A stretch of DNA of 9,419 nucleotides. It comes from Chlorobium sp. (GTDB lineage Bacteria > Bacteroidota > Chlorobiia > Chlorobiales > Chlorobiaceae). Of this stretch, positions 1 through 7,306 are shown piece after piece. The position numbers and the translations under genes were made by a program. Numbering within the stretch: position 1 is the first letter of the stretch; each line of letters opens with the position of its first letter. The notes beneath the pieces were generated by a model. The model worked only from the letters and a program-made list of their open reading frames with translations. It ran no database searches and was not told the DNA's origin. The DNA lies in the NCBI GenBank assembly GCA_028277485.1, contig JANQGE010000089.1:1-9419 (forward strand), given 5' to 3'.

Positions 1-232
1 TCGCCGTCGCTATCGGGAATCGATCTTTTCTTTTTCCTGACTCCTTTTTTTACCTCATATTGCCTACCGACTGCCAACTGATTCCCTTTCGACCCCGAAA
101 CCCGATACCGACCCCGATTCCCGATTATTTTTTCCCGCCTGACACTTGGCACTTTCTTACTCCCCGCTCTCCCTCTTATTCCTTTGGTGAATTATGCAGG
201 TTAGGACTCAGTAATTATAGGAAAAAGCCGGA
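1..232. repeat. Intergenic composite repeat downstream of tyrS (partial copy at window edge)
   Basis: Noncoding stretch lying 3' of tyrS. Bases 1-39 match 6301-6343 except for a 6-bp shorter AATCGG-type unit run and one extra T in a T-rich stretch. Bases 70-83 are two heptamers (ACTGCCA, ACTGATT) also found at 6247-6260. Bases 89-128 match 6392-6431 at 38 of 40 positions and consist of a CCGA-type unit recurring every 6 to 7 bp. The remainder (about 130-232) is pyrimidine-rich and contains no unit or terminator I can define. The modules are in the same orientation as in the mreC-mreD gap, and in both places they follow the 3' end of a minus-strand gene. The copy probably continues left of the window. 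An open frame that runs through it on the plus strand is a by-product of the repeat. Confidence 0.85.
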
Positions 233-1453
233 CTATTCGAAATCATTTTTTATGACGACCTTGAAAAATTTTCGTTTCCCGACTTTTATGATTTTCGGCT
301 GGTTTGTCAGCAGGACTTCGAAGTTGATGTCGCTGATTTTTCTATCGTCAATCTGAACAGCGTTTTGGCCGATGAGTCTCCTGGCTTCGCTCTTTGAGGC
401 AGTGGCACCAAGTCCTACCAGCAGTTCTGTCAGAGGTAAGGAGGGGGCTGCAAATGTAAACTCCTTGATCTCCTGCGGTGCTTTTTTGTGAACGAAAACC
501 CGGTCGAAATGTTCCTCGGCCTTTTCGGCAAGCTCTTCGGTGTGATAGAGTGAAACGATCTCTTTTGCCAGTGTTCTTTTGGCCTCTCTCGGGTTCTGGT
601 TAATGATTTCCCGAAAGAGTTCTACAGGCTGTTTTGGCCGGGGAAGCAGCAGTGTGAAATAGGTCTCGATCAGTTCGTCAGGGATGGACAGGACTTTGCC
701 GTAGATATCTTCAGGGGTGTCGTTGAACGCTATGGCATTCCCGAGAGACTTGGACATTTTCTCCTCCCCGAAGGTGCCGACAAGCAGCGGCATGGTTATG
801 CATACCTGGGGCTTGATGCCGTATTCCCGCTGAAGGTCTCTGCCAACAAGGAGATTGAATTTCTGGTCGGTTCCCCCCAGCTCGATGTCATTGCGCAGAT
901 GTACCGAATCCATACCTTGAGCGAGGGGATAAAGGAATTCATGAATCGATATCGGTTCACGTAACGTGTATCGTTTTTCGAAATCATCCCGTTCAAGCAT
1001 TCTTGCTACCGTATAGTGGCTTGAAAGGCGTATGACATCGTCAAATGTCATGCGTCCTAACCAATCTGAATTGTAGCATATGGTTGTTTTATCGGGATCA
1101 AGAATCTTGGAAGCCTGTTCGAGGTAGGTTTGGCCGTTTTGTCTCGCTTCCTTTGACGAAAGCTGAGGTCTTGTTTTACTTTTACCTGAAGGATCGCCGA
1201 TCATTGCGGTAAAGTCCCCGATAATGAGGATGGCTTCATGGCCCAGATCCTGAAAATCCCTGAGCTTTCTCAATACCACGGAGTGGCCGAGATGCAGATC
1301 GGGCCTGGATGGGTCGGCACCGAGTTTCACTTTAAGGGGTTTTTGCGGTTCGAAACTCTTTCTCAGTTTCTGTTCAAGTTCTTCTTCGCTGATAATTTCA
1401 ACGGTGTTGCTGATAATAAGATCAAGCTGTTCTTTTACCGGTGGAAAACTCAT
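233..1453 (-). CDS. tyrS: Tyrosyl-tRNA synthetase (TyrRS, TyrZ-like type)
   Basis: Cytoplasmic class I aminoacyl-tRNA synthetase that activates tyrosine with ATP and loads it on tRNA-Tyr. The 406-residue protein has the class I signature in the HLGH form at residues 54-57, just after GADPSRPDLH, and the KMSKS loop at 232-236. The stretch around 175-205 (LAQGMDSVH...ELGGTDQKFN) is the tyrosine-pocket region of bacterial TyrRS. An S4 RNA-binding domain occupies roughly 338-406 (ASKSEARRLIGQNAVQIDD). The HLGH form and length of about 400 fit the TyrZ-like (type 2) subfamily better than the E. coli TyrS type. The start is ATG; no clear Shine-Dalgarno sequence precedes it. It lies 154 bp downstream of smpB on the same strand, so it may have its own promoter or be the last gene of the operon. 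No T-box-like leader is recognisable. The identification is secure. Confidence 0.97.
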   Translation of the reverse strand: MSFPPVKEQLDLIISNTVEIISEEELEQKLRKSFEPQKPLKVKLGADPSRPDLHLGHSVVLRKLRDFQDLGHEAILIIGDFTAMIGDPSGKSKTRPQLSSKEARQNGQTYLEQASKILDPDKTTICYNSDWLGRMTFDDVIRLSSHYTVARMLERDDFEKRYTLREPISIHEFLYPLAQGMDSVHLRNDIELGGTDQKFNLLVGRDLQREYGIKPQVCITMPLLVGTFGEEKMSKSLGNAIAFNDTPEDIYGKVLSIPDELIETYFTLLLPRPKQPVELFREIINQNPREAKRTLAKEIVSLYHTEELAEKAEEHFDRVFVHKKAPQEIKEFTFAAPSLPLTELLVGLGATASKSEARRLIGQNAVQIDDRKISDINFEVLLTNQPKIIKVGKRKFFKVVIKNDFE

Positions 1454-1607
1454 AGATGGAATCGTTCTTTTGCCTGAGTTGATTACAGGGTTCGATTACA
1501 CTTGTTACTTGTCACTATTGGGCACTTCAATTTGTTGCGCACTACTTGCCCTATTACGGGGTGCTTTGCATGTTGAGAGCGCTCGCGGTACTGCATGGAG
1601 GTGCGCA
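1454..1607. repeat. smpB-tyrS intergenic region with a small degenerate heptamer remnant
   Basis: Bases 1500-1520 are three consecutive 7-bp units (ACTTGTT, ACTTGTC, ACTATTG), followed after a 3-bp slip by ACTTCAA at 1524-1530. These have the same ACT phase and wording as units in the large array at 6240-6460. The rest of the gap shows no gene, and no hairpin plus T-run strong enough to call a terminator. It may hold the tyrS promoter, but I cannot point to one. Confidence 0.5.
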
Positions 1608-2081
1608 TTAATATTGCTGTTTCAGTCTGTGTAACTGACGTTCAGTGTCCCTCGTCTTTATGCTCTCTCGTTTGTCATACAGTTTTTTGCCTTTCGCAAG
1701 TCCCAACTCTATCTTCAGAACTCCCCGTTTGTTGAAAAAAGCTTTTAAGGGAATCAGAGTCAAGCCTTTTTGTTGAAGTTTCGACTGGAGTTTGTGAATT
1801 TCCTCGCGTTTCAGCAACAGCTTGCGGCTTCTTTTGGGATCGAGCTGCTCGGCATGGTTGTGTTCATAGGCCGTTATCTGCATGTTTTCGAGCCAGGCCT
1901 CTTCCCTGTGAATGATTGCGTAGCTTTCGTTGAGGCTCGCTTTTCCGAGGCGGACGGATTTAACCTCACTGCCTTTAAGCTCGATACCGGCAACCATCGT
2001 GTCGAGTATGAGATACTCGTGCCTGGCTTTGCGATTCAATATCGCGGTTGCATATTGCGTTTTTTTCTGTTCTTTTGCCAC
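1608..2081 (-). CDS. smpB: SsrA (tmRNA)-binding protein SmpB
   Basis: SmpB binds tmRNA and delivers it to stalled ribosomes, where its tail stands in for the codon-anticodon pair during trans-translation. The 157-residue length is normal for the family. Visible family motifs are NRKARHEY at residues 16-23, GIELKGSEVKSVR at 32-44, the RNA-contacting HNHAEQLDPKRSRKLLL stretch at 74-90, and GLAKGKKLYDKRESIKTRD at 127-145, followed by a basic C-terminal tail (RQLHRLKQQY) that would form the decoding-centre helix. The start codon is GTG, with only a weak purine-rich ribosome site; an ATG slightly upstream is out of frame. The gene begins 10 bp after the stop of the FAD oxidase, so it is probably co-transcribed with it. 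No tmRNA gene (ssrA) is visible in this window. Confidence 0.96.
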   Translation of the reverse strand: MAKEQKKTQYATAILNRKARHEYLILDTMVAGIELKGSEVKSVRLGKASLNESYAIIHREEAWLENMQITAYEHNHAEQLDPKRSRKLLLKREEIHKLQSKLQQKGLTLIPLKAFFNKRGVLKIELGLAKGKKLYDKRESIKTRDTERQLHRLKQQY

Positions 2082-2091
2082 GTCTCGGTTT

Positions 2092-3582
2092 TCATGGTTG
2101 ACTAGGAGTGTTATAGTACTGTTCCAGGATCAGGTTCCCGACATTGAGTATGAGATGGGGGTCAAAGGTTTTCTTGATGTTTGCCATTTCTCTGATGCCT
2201 TCATCGCCAAACATCCTGACAAGGTATTTTGCTTTCAGTTTTCCGATACCATGCTCGGCTGACAGTGTCCCCCCCAGCTCGAGGGCTTTTCCGACGAGAT
2301 CCTGATACAGGGCTTTGGCGGTCTTGAACTCCTCATGGCTGGACGGCAGAATATTCAGATGGACATGCGAGTTGCCTATGTGACCGAAAATTATGTATCG
2401 AAAACCGTATTTTTCACAGGTCTCCCGATAAAAATGAAACAGCTCGGGAAATGATTCGTCGGGAACCGCCATATCGGTACTGATCTTGCTTTCCGATTGT
2501 TTGCTCAGCCACTCGTTTACCTGTACCGGAAGTTCGTGACGGAATTCTTTCATTTTTCGCTGTTCGTTTGCATCGAGAGCAACCCAGGATTCGTCGGTCA
2601 TGGCATTGGTGGTTTCCATGAGTTCAAGCCATGCTTCGAGCACTTCTTCCTCTTTTTCCATGGAGGTTTCCTGCTCGAGAAAAATCGCACCTGCAGCTTC
2701 GGCGGGGATTTCAGGATAAACCTTGCGGAGAAAATCAAGCGAATTGCGGTCAAAGAACTCAAGGGCTCTCGGGTCTACGCCGCAGTTTTTGCCTTTTGCT
2801 TTTTCCACGAAGACAAAAAGATCATCAAGTGCATGAAAATAAACCAGGCATGAGATGATTTTTTCAGGCACCGGAACAAGCTTCAGGTCGGCTTCGACAA
2901 TGACGCCGAGCGTTCCTTCGGAGCCGATAAACAAATCGATGAGGTCCATGCCTTGAGCCGAGTAATAACCGGCGTTGTGTTTCGAGGTGCGGGGAAGGCT
3001 GTAGGTGGGGAGTTCAAAGGCAATGTCGCCTGCAAGAGGAAGGTCGAGGTGAAATGTGCCGGTGTTTCCGGCAACATATTTTTCTCTCGGAATGTCGAGT
3101 ATGTCTCCGGACGGAAAGACAACGGTAAGCCGCGCAATGTGATCCCTTGTCGGTCCGTACTTGTACGTGCGGGATCCGGAAGAGTTGTTGGCAATCGTGC
3201 CGCCGATAAAACAGAGCTGTTCGGTAGGGTCAGGCGGGTAGAGCCAGCCTCGACTTTCCGCTTTTTTTTGAATATCCTCCAGCAGGGCACCTGCTCCTAC
3301 AGTCATGACTGCGGTATTCTCGCCGCAAGGGACAGGTTCATCTATGCGGTTAAGCTTCTCCATCGCGATGACATGGTCACCGAACGGTATTCGCCCGCCG
3401 GTCGTTCCAGTGCCGTTGCCGGCGATAACAAGCCTTTTCCCGGATGCGGAACTTTCCTTGAGCAGGTCTGAAACATCCGAAATGTTCTCGGGAAAGTAGA
3501 CCCCGGGGGTATGGCCGGTTTTAATATTGCTGGTGTCTTCCAAAAATCCCTGTATAAGTGCCGGGTCGTCTTTATAAATCAT
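2092..3582 (-). CDS. FAD-binding oxidase of the GlcD / D-lactate dehydrogenase family
   Basis: Flavoprotein expected to oxidise a 2-hydroxy acid (glycolate, D-lactate or similar) to the 2-oxo acid; the substrate cannot be read from sequence. I start it at the ATG at 3582, giving 496 residues, because the alternative 29 residues upstream lie wholly inside mrdA and look unlike the family. Numbered from this start, a PCMH-type FAD domain has the pyrophosphate loop AGNGTGTTGG at 54-63 and PDPTEQ...GGTIANNSSGSRTYKYG at about 118-143. The FAD-oxidase C-terminal domain carries GHIGNSHVHLNIL at 400-412 and SAEHGIGKLKAKY at 441-453, the usual metal and substrate region. There is no CxxC ferredoxin part, so it is a single-domain-pair GlcD-like subunit without the fused Fe-S module. 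It overlaps the mrdA end by 11 bp (AAGGA lies directly before the ATG), implying translational coupling. No glcE or glcF partner is nearby. Confidence 0.9.
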   Translation of the reverse strand: MIYKDDPALIQGFLEDTSNIKTGHTPGVYFPENISDVSDLLKESSASGKRLVIAGNGTGTTGGRIPFGDHVIAMEKLNRIDEPVPCGENTAVMTVGAGALLEDIQKKAESRGWLYPPDPTEQLCFIGGTIANNSSGSRTYKYGPTRDHIARLTVVFPSGDILDIPREKYVAGNTGTFHLDLPLAGDIAFELPTYSLPRTSKHNAGYYSAQGMDLIDLFIGSEGTLGVIVEADLKLVPVPEKIISCLVYFHALDDLFVFVEKAKGKNCGVDPRALEFFDRNSLDFLRKVYPEIPAEAAGAIFLEQETSMEKEEEVLEAWLELMETTNAMTDESWVALDANEQRKMKEFRHELPVQVNEWLSKQSESKISTDMAVPDESFPELFHFYRETCEKYGFRYIIFGHIGNSHVHLNILPSSHEEFKTAKALYQDLVGKALELGGTLSAEHGIGKLKAKYLVRMFGDEGIREMANIKKTFDPHLILNVGNLILEQYYNTPSQP

Positions 3583-5410
3583 TCCTTGGCATGTCTGTTT
3601 TGCTGTGGTCTTTCTGCGAAGCAGCAACCAATATACTGTCAACTGCAGAGGTATCGACACCGTTAACATAATAATTAATCAGTTTTCCGGCTATAGGAGC
3701 GGAAACACTGCCTCCATAACCCGCGTTTTCAACAAGCACGACAAGGGCAATGGTTGGCTTTTCAAGCGGAGCGAAAGCTACAAACCATGCGTGATCCTTT
3801 CCATGCGGGTTCTGTGCCGTGCCGGTTTTTCCGGCGACCGCAACATTCTTTACCGCCGCGAGTCTTCCGGTGCCTCTTTCAACCGATTCGTACATCGCCT
3901 GACGAACTGTTTCGAAGGTTCGCTCGGAGATGGGGAGTTTGTTTTTCATGAAATTGAATGGTGCGATGGTGTCGCTGTCATCGGGCCGGTATCCTTTAAC
4001 AAGATGCGGCTGGTGCCAGGTGCCTTTGTTGGCGATTGTTGCAGTGAATGCCGCCAGCTGGAGGGGCGTTGTGTTCAATTCGCCCTGTCCGATAGAGAGG
4101 CTTACAAGGTAGCCTTTGGTCCATTTTCCTTTTCCATAGCGTTTGTCATAGTATGCAGCGGATGGAACCGGTGACGAGTGCTCGCCGGGAAGATCTATGC
4201 CGGAGATTTTTCCGAATCCAAACATTCGGCTGTATTCAGTCCATTTTTCGAATCCAAGATCGAATATGAGATTGTAAAAATAGGTGTTGCATGATTCTAT
4301 AATGGCCCGTTGAAGGTTTACCGGGCCGTGTCCCTGACCGCCATGACACAGAAAGCGTCCTCTTCCCAGCTTAAACACTCCGCTACAATAGATTTTTTTT
4401 TCAGGAGTTATCACATTTTCTTCGATAGCTGCTATGGATAACAGGAGCTTGTAGACCGATCCGGGGGGATAGCTGGCCTGTATCGCTCTGTTGAACAAAG
4501 GCTTGTCGGGATTGTGAATAATCTCCGCCCACTTTTTGCTGTCGGTTTTGCCGTTAAGGATTTCCAGGTCATAATCCGGCTGGCTTGCCATGGCAAGAAT
4601 CCCGCCGTCATTGGGGTCGATGGCTACCACGGCTCCGGATTTTTCCGTTTCTTTCAACAGCTCCTCGGCAAGCTTTTGCAGGCCAGCATCAAGAGTCAGA
4701 TGCAGGTCATTCCCGTTGACGAATGGACGGTCTCTGGCACCGCTTTCAAACTTACCTGCAAACTTGCCGACTGAATTAACCAGCTCGAAGCGTGCCCCTT
4801 TTTCTCCTCTGAGCAGATCTTCGTAGTACTTTTCAAGTCCCTTGCTGCCTGTTTTGTCGTCCGGAGTGTAACCTTTTCCGGACATCTCTTCAAGCTGACT
4901 TTTGGAAATGAAATTCAGATAGCCGAAAACGTGGGATGCCTTGGCCTGTAACGGATATTTTCTCTTGTTTTCCACCTCAATCATTACCCCCGGAAGTTGC
5001 CAGAGGTTTTCGCTGAGACGCACCATTTTCTGCAGCTCGATGTCCCTGCCTACGGCAGCAGGAGCAAAACGGTTGTACTTGAATCCTTTATCTATCCTTT
5101 CCGTCAGTTCTTCCTGGGTAATATAGAGAAGGGAAGCAAGGGCGCTTTTTTTCAGTGAGTCCGTGAACTCGGATGGTATGACCTTAACGGTGTAGAGCGG
5201 TTGATTGTCAACCATGACAATACCGTTACGATCGATCATCTTGCCTCGCGGGGGTTGTACCCATACTCTTCTCAGACTGTTGGCATCCGAGATCGAACCC
5301 AATTCCTTGTATTCGAAAACCTGCAGATAAATCAGGCGCAAAAAAAGGACAGCAAAGACCGCTATGACAACCAAAGAAACGTTCAAGGTCCTTTGCTGAA
5401 TTTTATCCAT
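3572..5410 (-). CDS. mrdA: Penicillin-binding protein 2 (peptidoglycan D,D-transpeptidase MrdA)
   Basis: Class B penicillin-binding protein that cross-links peptidoglycan during cell elongation, anchored in the inner membrane with its catalytic domain in the periplasm. The 612-residue protein has an N-terminal membrane anchor at about residues 10-31, a PBP-dimer domain at about 50-220 (starting with PPRGKMIDRNG at 53-63), and a transpeptidase domain at about 255-578. All three active-site motifs are present: SVYK at 318-321 (nucleophile S318, within YPPGSVYK), SCN at 373-375, and KTGT at 528-531. The GYLVSLSIGQGELNTTPLQ segment (433-451) is typical of the family. The ATG lies 3 bp after the mreD stop, and there is no separate ribosome site, so translation is probably coupled to mreD. 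Commonly rodA follows mrdA; here the FAD oxidase does. The PBP2 assignment over PBP3/FtsI rests on the mreC-mreD context and motif wording. Confidence 0.95.
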   Translation of the reverse strand: MDKIQQRTLNVSLVVIAVFAVLFLRLIYLQVFEYKELGSISDANSLRRVWVQPPRGKMIDRNGIVMVDNQPLYTVKVIPSEFTDSLKKSALASLLYITQEELTERIDKGFKYNRFAPAAVGRDIELQKMVRLSENLWQLPGVMIEVENKRKYPLQAKASHVFGYLNFISKSQLEEMSGKGYTPDDKTGSKGLEKYYEDLLRGEKGARFELVNSVGKFAGKFESGARDRPFVNGNDLHLTLDAGLQKLAEELLKETEKSGAVVAIDPNDGGILAMASQPDYDLEILNGKTDSKKWAEIIHNPDKPLFNRAIQASYPPGSVYKLLLSIAAIEENVITPEKKIYCSGVFKLGRGRFLCHGGQGHGPVNLQRAIIESCNTYFYNLIFDLGFEKWTEYSRMFGFGKISGIDLPGEHSSPVPSAAYYDKRYGKGKWTKGYLVSLSIGQGELNTTPLQLAAFTATIANKGTWHQPHLVKGYRPDDSDTIAPFNFMKNKLPISERTFETVRQAMYESVERGTGRLAAVKNVAVAGKTGTAQNPHGKDHAWFVAFAPLEKPTIALVVLVENAGYGGSVSAPIAGKLINYYVNGVDTSAVDSILVAASQKDHSKTDMPRNDL

Positions 5411-5413
5411 GAG

Positions 5414-5908
5414 CTAATTGTTCACAAAAATTTTTTTGATGAATAGTTGATATGCAAATACGGCAACAACGAAAGTAAAAAGACTTGTCAGTCCGATCGA
5501 ATAAGTAATGTGCCACGTTATTGGCATGGAAAGCACATTGACCATCAGTGCGTAGAGGGTTTTTCCGGTAAGGCTGGCCAACAGAACCGCTTTGTAATAC
5601 AGTCTTTTTTTCTGCAGCGATGAGGCGTGGCTGTCTTCGGGAATATGGAAATAACCCGCAACAAAACCTTCTATGGTTTTTGAAAGGGTTTCAACCCCCA
5701 TATTTCCGTTCAGGATGCCGGTTACAAGGCCCGCTATGAAGCCATAGGTCGTTCCCTGCTTCTGTCCGTACCTGATGGCGGTGAAGACAACGTAAATGGT
5801 TACAATGTCAGGGAACGCGCCGAATATAACCAGACGCGATACAATATGCTGCTGCACGAGGCAGAGCACAATGAGCAGGGCGCCGTCGATCAAGTTATTT
5901 TTAATCAC
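5414..5908 (-). CDS. mreD: Rod shape-determining protein MreD
   Basis: Integral membrane partner of MreC in the Rod elongation complex. The 164-residue protein is almost entirely hydrophobic, with predicted membrane segments at about residues 7-24, 26-46, 53-68, 105-126 and 133-156. The segment FPDIVTIYVVFTAIRYGQKQGTTYGFIAGLVTGILNG (32-68) resembles the conserved MreD core (an FPD/xPD motif followed by a G-rich helix). The start codon is GTG, preceded by a purine-rich stretch (AAGAGAAAAAG). MreD is poorly conserved in sequence, so the call leans on hydropathy, length, this core, and position directly before mrdA and after mreC. The upstream gap to mreC is 553 bp, very large for these genes, and filled with repeats. 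Confidence 0.9.
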   Translation of the reverse strand: MIKNNLIDGALLIVLCLVQQHIVSRLVIFGAFPDIVTIYVVFTAIRYGQKQGTTYGFIAGLVTGILNGNMGVETLSKTIEGFVAGYFHIPEDSHASSLQKKRLYYKAVLLASLTGKTLYALMVNVLSMPITWHITYSIGLTSLFTFVVAVFAYQLFIKKIFVNN

Positions 5909-6016
5909 CTTTTTCTCTTACGGTTTCCTGAGCTTGACGATTGTTCGAGCATCCCGGCGTTGCCAGGCTGACAAGCACCTGTGATGCTGGCCATTCAGCA
6001 ATTTCGCCTTTTAACA
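5909..6016. other. Unique spacer upstream of mreD
   Basis: About 108 bp between the mreD start and the first repeat unit. It carries no gene I can support. Short complementary words occur: GCCAG near 5970 with CTGGC near 5990, and CTTTTAA at 6008-6014 with TTAAAAG at 6023-6029, which reaches into the repeat. If mreD has its own promoter because of the long gap to mreC, it would have to lie here, but no convincing -35/-10 pair is visible. Confidence 0.4.
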
Positions 6017-6460
6017 CCGGCTTTAAAAGTGACCAGTGACGAGTGACAAGTCAAAATCCAAAAGTCAAAAAATGTCCCTTCGCCAACTGCTTCACTTACG
6101 TGAAAGTTCTTCTTCTTAGTTCTGAGCAATAAGCAACGAGTACTGAGTAATGAAAACCTTTCTCTGTAATCCGCAACTAAGTACCCAGAACTGAGAACTA
6201 AGCACTATGCCCCTAACGCAGAATCTTCCCCTTTTGCCCACTGCTTACTGCCAACTGATTCCCTCTCGTCACTCGTTACTCGTCACTACTCTTTCGGGAT
6301 TCGCCGTCGGTATCGGAATCGGGAATCGATCTTTTCTTTTCCCTAACGCTTATTGGTTCCCTCTCGTCACTTGTCACTCGTCACTGCTTTTTCGACCCCG
6401 AAACCCGATCCCGACCCCGATTTCCGATTATCCCCTTGCCAACTGCCAACTGCCGACTGA
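6017..6460. repeat. Palindromic array of degenerate 7-bp repeats between mreC and mreD
   Basis: Read on the plus strand, the left half is built of heptamers with AG or AGT in phase: from 6028 (AGTGACC, AGTGACG, AGTGACA) and five perfectly spaced units at 6118-6152. The right half has ACT in phase: 6176-6206 (four units plus ACT), 6240-6260 (three), 6271-6290, 6369-6389 and 6442-6460. Exact inverted pairs link the halves: the 18-mer 6034-6051 with 6369-6386, and the 9-mer 6115-6123 with 6194-6202. Two non-heptamer modules sit inside the right half: a TCGG/AATCG-rich block at 6301-6343 and a CCGA-unit block at 6392-6431, both repeated at the left end of the window. The array ends 1 bp before the mreC stop codon. 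A long plus-strand open frame across it is an artefact of the repeat. The nearest described analogues I know are cyanobacterial short tandemly repeated repetitive (STRR) heptamers. Confidence 0.9.
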
Positions 6461-6461
6461 T

Positions 6462-7298
6462 TTATTCCCCGTCATCTACAGCATCACGCATTAACTGAAT
6501 TTTTTCAGGGTCCGCGGTTTTTTGGGCAACCAGTACATGTGTCAGGGCTGAGAAATTTACTCCGAGACGGACATTTACCCGGTAAAATAGTTTTTCCGGT
6601 ACTACTTCGGTAATCTTGCCGACCGGAATACCTCTCAGAGCGAAAGTGCTGAAATCGGCGGTATACAATTTTTCCTTGACGAATATCGAGCTGCTTAACG
6701 GAACGTAGTGCATTTGTGCAGCTTGCTCATGCTTTCCGTTCCATCTCAGTATTCCCTGTGTTTTATTGCTGTCGGATACCACGCTTACACTGAATTCCGA
6801 ATGTATCACAGGCATGACCCTTGCGTAATTGTTCGAGACCTGAGTAACCCTGCCCACGAGGCCGTCCGGGGTAAGTACAGCCATATTTTTCTCTATACCC
6901 TGTTTCGATCCGGCATTGATGAGCAGCACGTTCTCCCTGGTGTTGAATCTCCGCTCGACAACCCGGGCCGGAATGAAATTAACCGGCTTGCCGGTCATGA
7001 AGTGGATCGTACGGTTTACACTGGCCGAGTCCCTTAAAGAGTTGCCTTGTGCTATGACATCCGCAATCAGTTTCGAGTTCTGCAAAGTCAGTTTTTCATT
7101 TTCTTTATTCAGCTTGAGATAAAAGCTTATATCGCTCAACCGCTGTGATATTACAGCTCTCAGTTCGGTTCCTCTGGAAAGAAGGTTTTCGAGCGAATAA
7201 GCCTCCTGGAATTTTATGAGTATTCCTGCTATACCGCAATAAAGCAGCAGGAGCAGGTAGGCGTTTTTGTTGGTGAAAAATCTAAAAAGCTTTGTCAC
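6462..7298 (-). CDS. mreC: Rod shape-determining protein MreC
   Basis: Periplasmic scaffold of the elongasome, bridging MreD, PBP2 and the cytoskeleton. The 278-residue protein has a short basic N-terminus and one membrane segment (about 13-29, LLLLLYCGIAGILIKF region), a heptad-like helical stretch at about 45-90 (KLNKENEKLTLQNSKLIADVI) that would form the coiled coil, and then the two beta-barrel domains. Characteristic phrases are GSKQGIEKNMAVLTPDGLVG at 130-149, QGILRW at 181-186, and LRGIPVGKITEV at 221-232. The TSG usually found before the last motif is here TAD (213-215), a mild divergence. The start is GTG with no good Shine-Dalgarno sequence, and no alternative ATG near it. The reading begins 8 bp downstream of the stop of a CDF transporter remnant; mreB, the usual upstream neighbour, is absent. 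Confidence 0.94.
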   Translation of the reverse strand: MTKLFRFFTNKNAYLLLLLYCGIAGILIKFQEAYSLENLLSRGTELRAVISQRLSDISFYLKLNKENEKLTLQNSKLIADVIAQGNSLRDSASVNRTIHFMTGKPVNFIPARVVERRFNTRENVLLINAGSKQGIEKNMAVLTPDGLVGRVTQVSNNYARVMPVIHSEFSVSVVSDSNKTQGILRWNGKHEQAAQMHYVPLSSSIFVKEKLYTADFSTFALRGIPVGKITEVVPEKLFYRVNVRLGVNFSALTHVLVAQKTADPEKIQLMRDAVDDGE

Positions 7299-7306
7299 GT
7301 CGTTTA

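Noticed and set aside
60..356. 98-codon open frame on the plus strand across the left repeat
   Set aside because: It runs through the repeat modules and then antisense to tyrS; its first third matches the frame over the mreC-mreD repeat only because the DNA repeats.
3583..3669. Upstream start for the FAD oxidase adding 29 residues
   Set aside because: The extension lies within the mrdA coding region and is unlike the family N-terminus; the ATG at 3582 gives a normal length.
6017..6460. Possible CRISPR array
   Set aside because: There are no uniform 23-45 bp repeats with unique spacers; the periodicity is 7 bp and there are no cas genes.
6207..6494. 95-codon open frame on the plus strand inside the mreC-mreD array
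   Set aside because: Composed of repeat units and overlapping the mreC 3' end; composition does not look like a protein and no ribosome site is evident.
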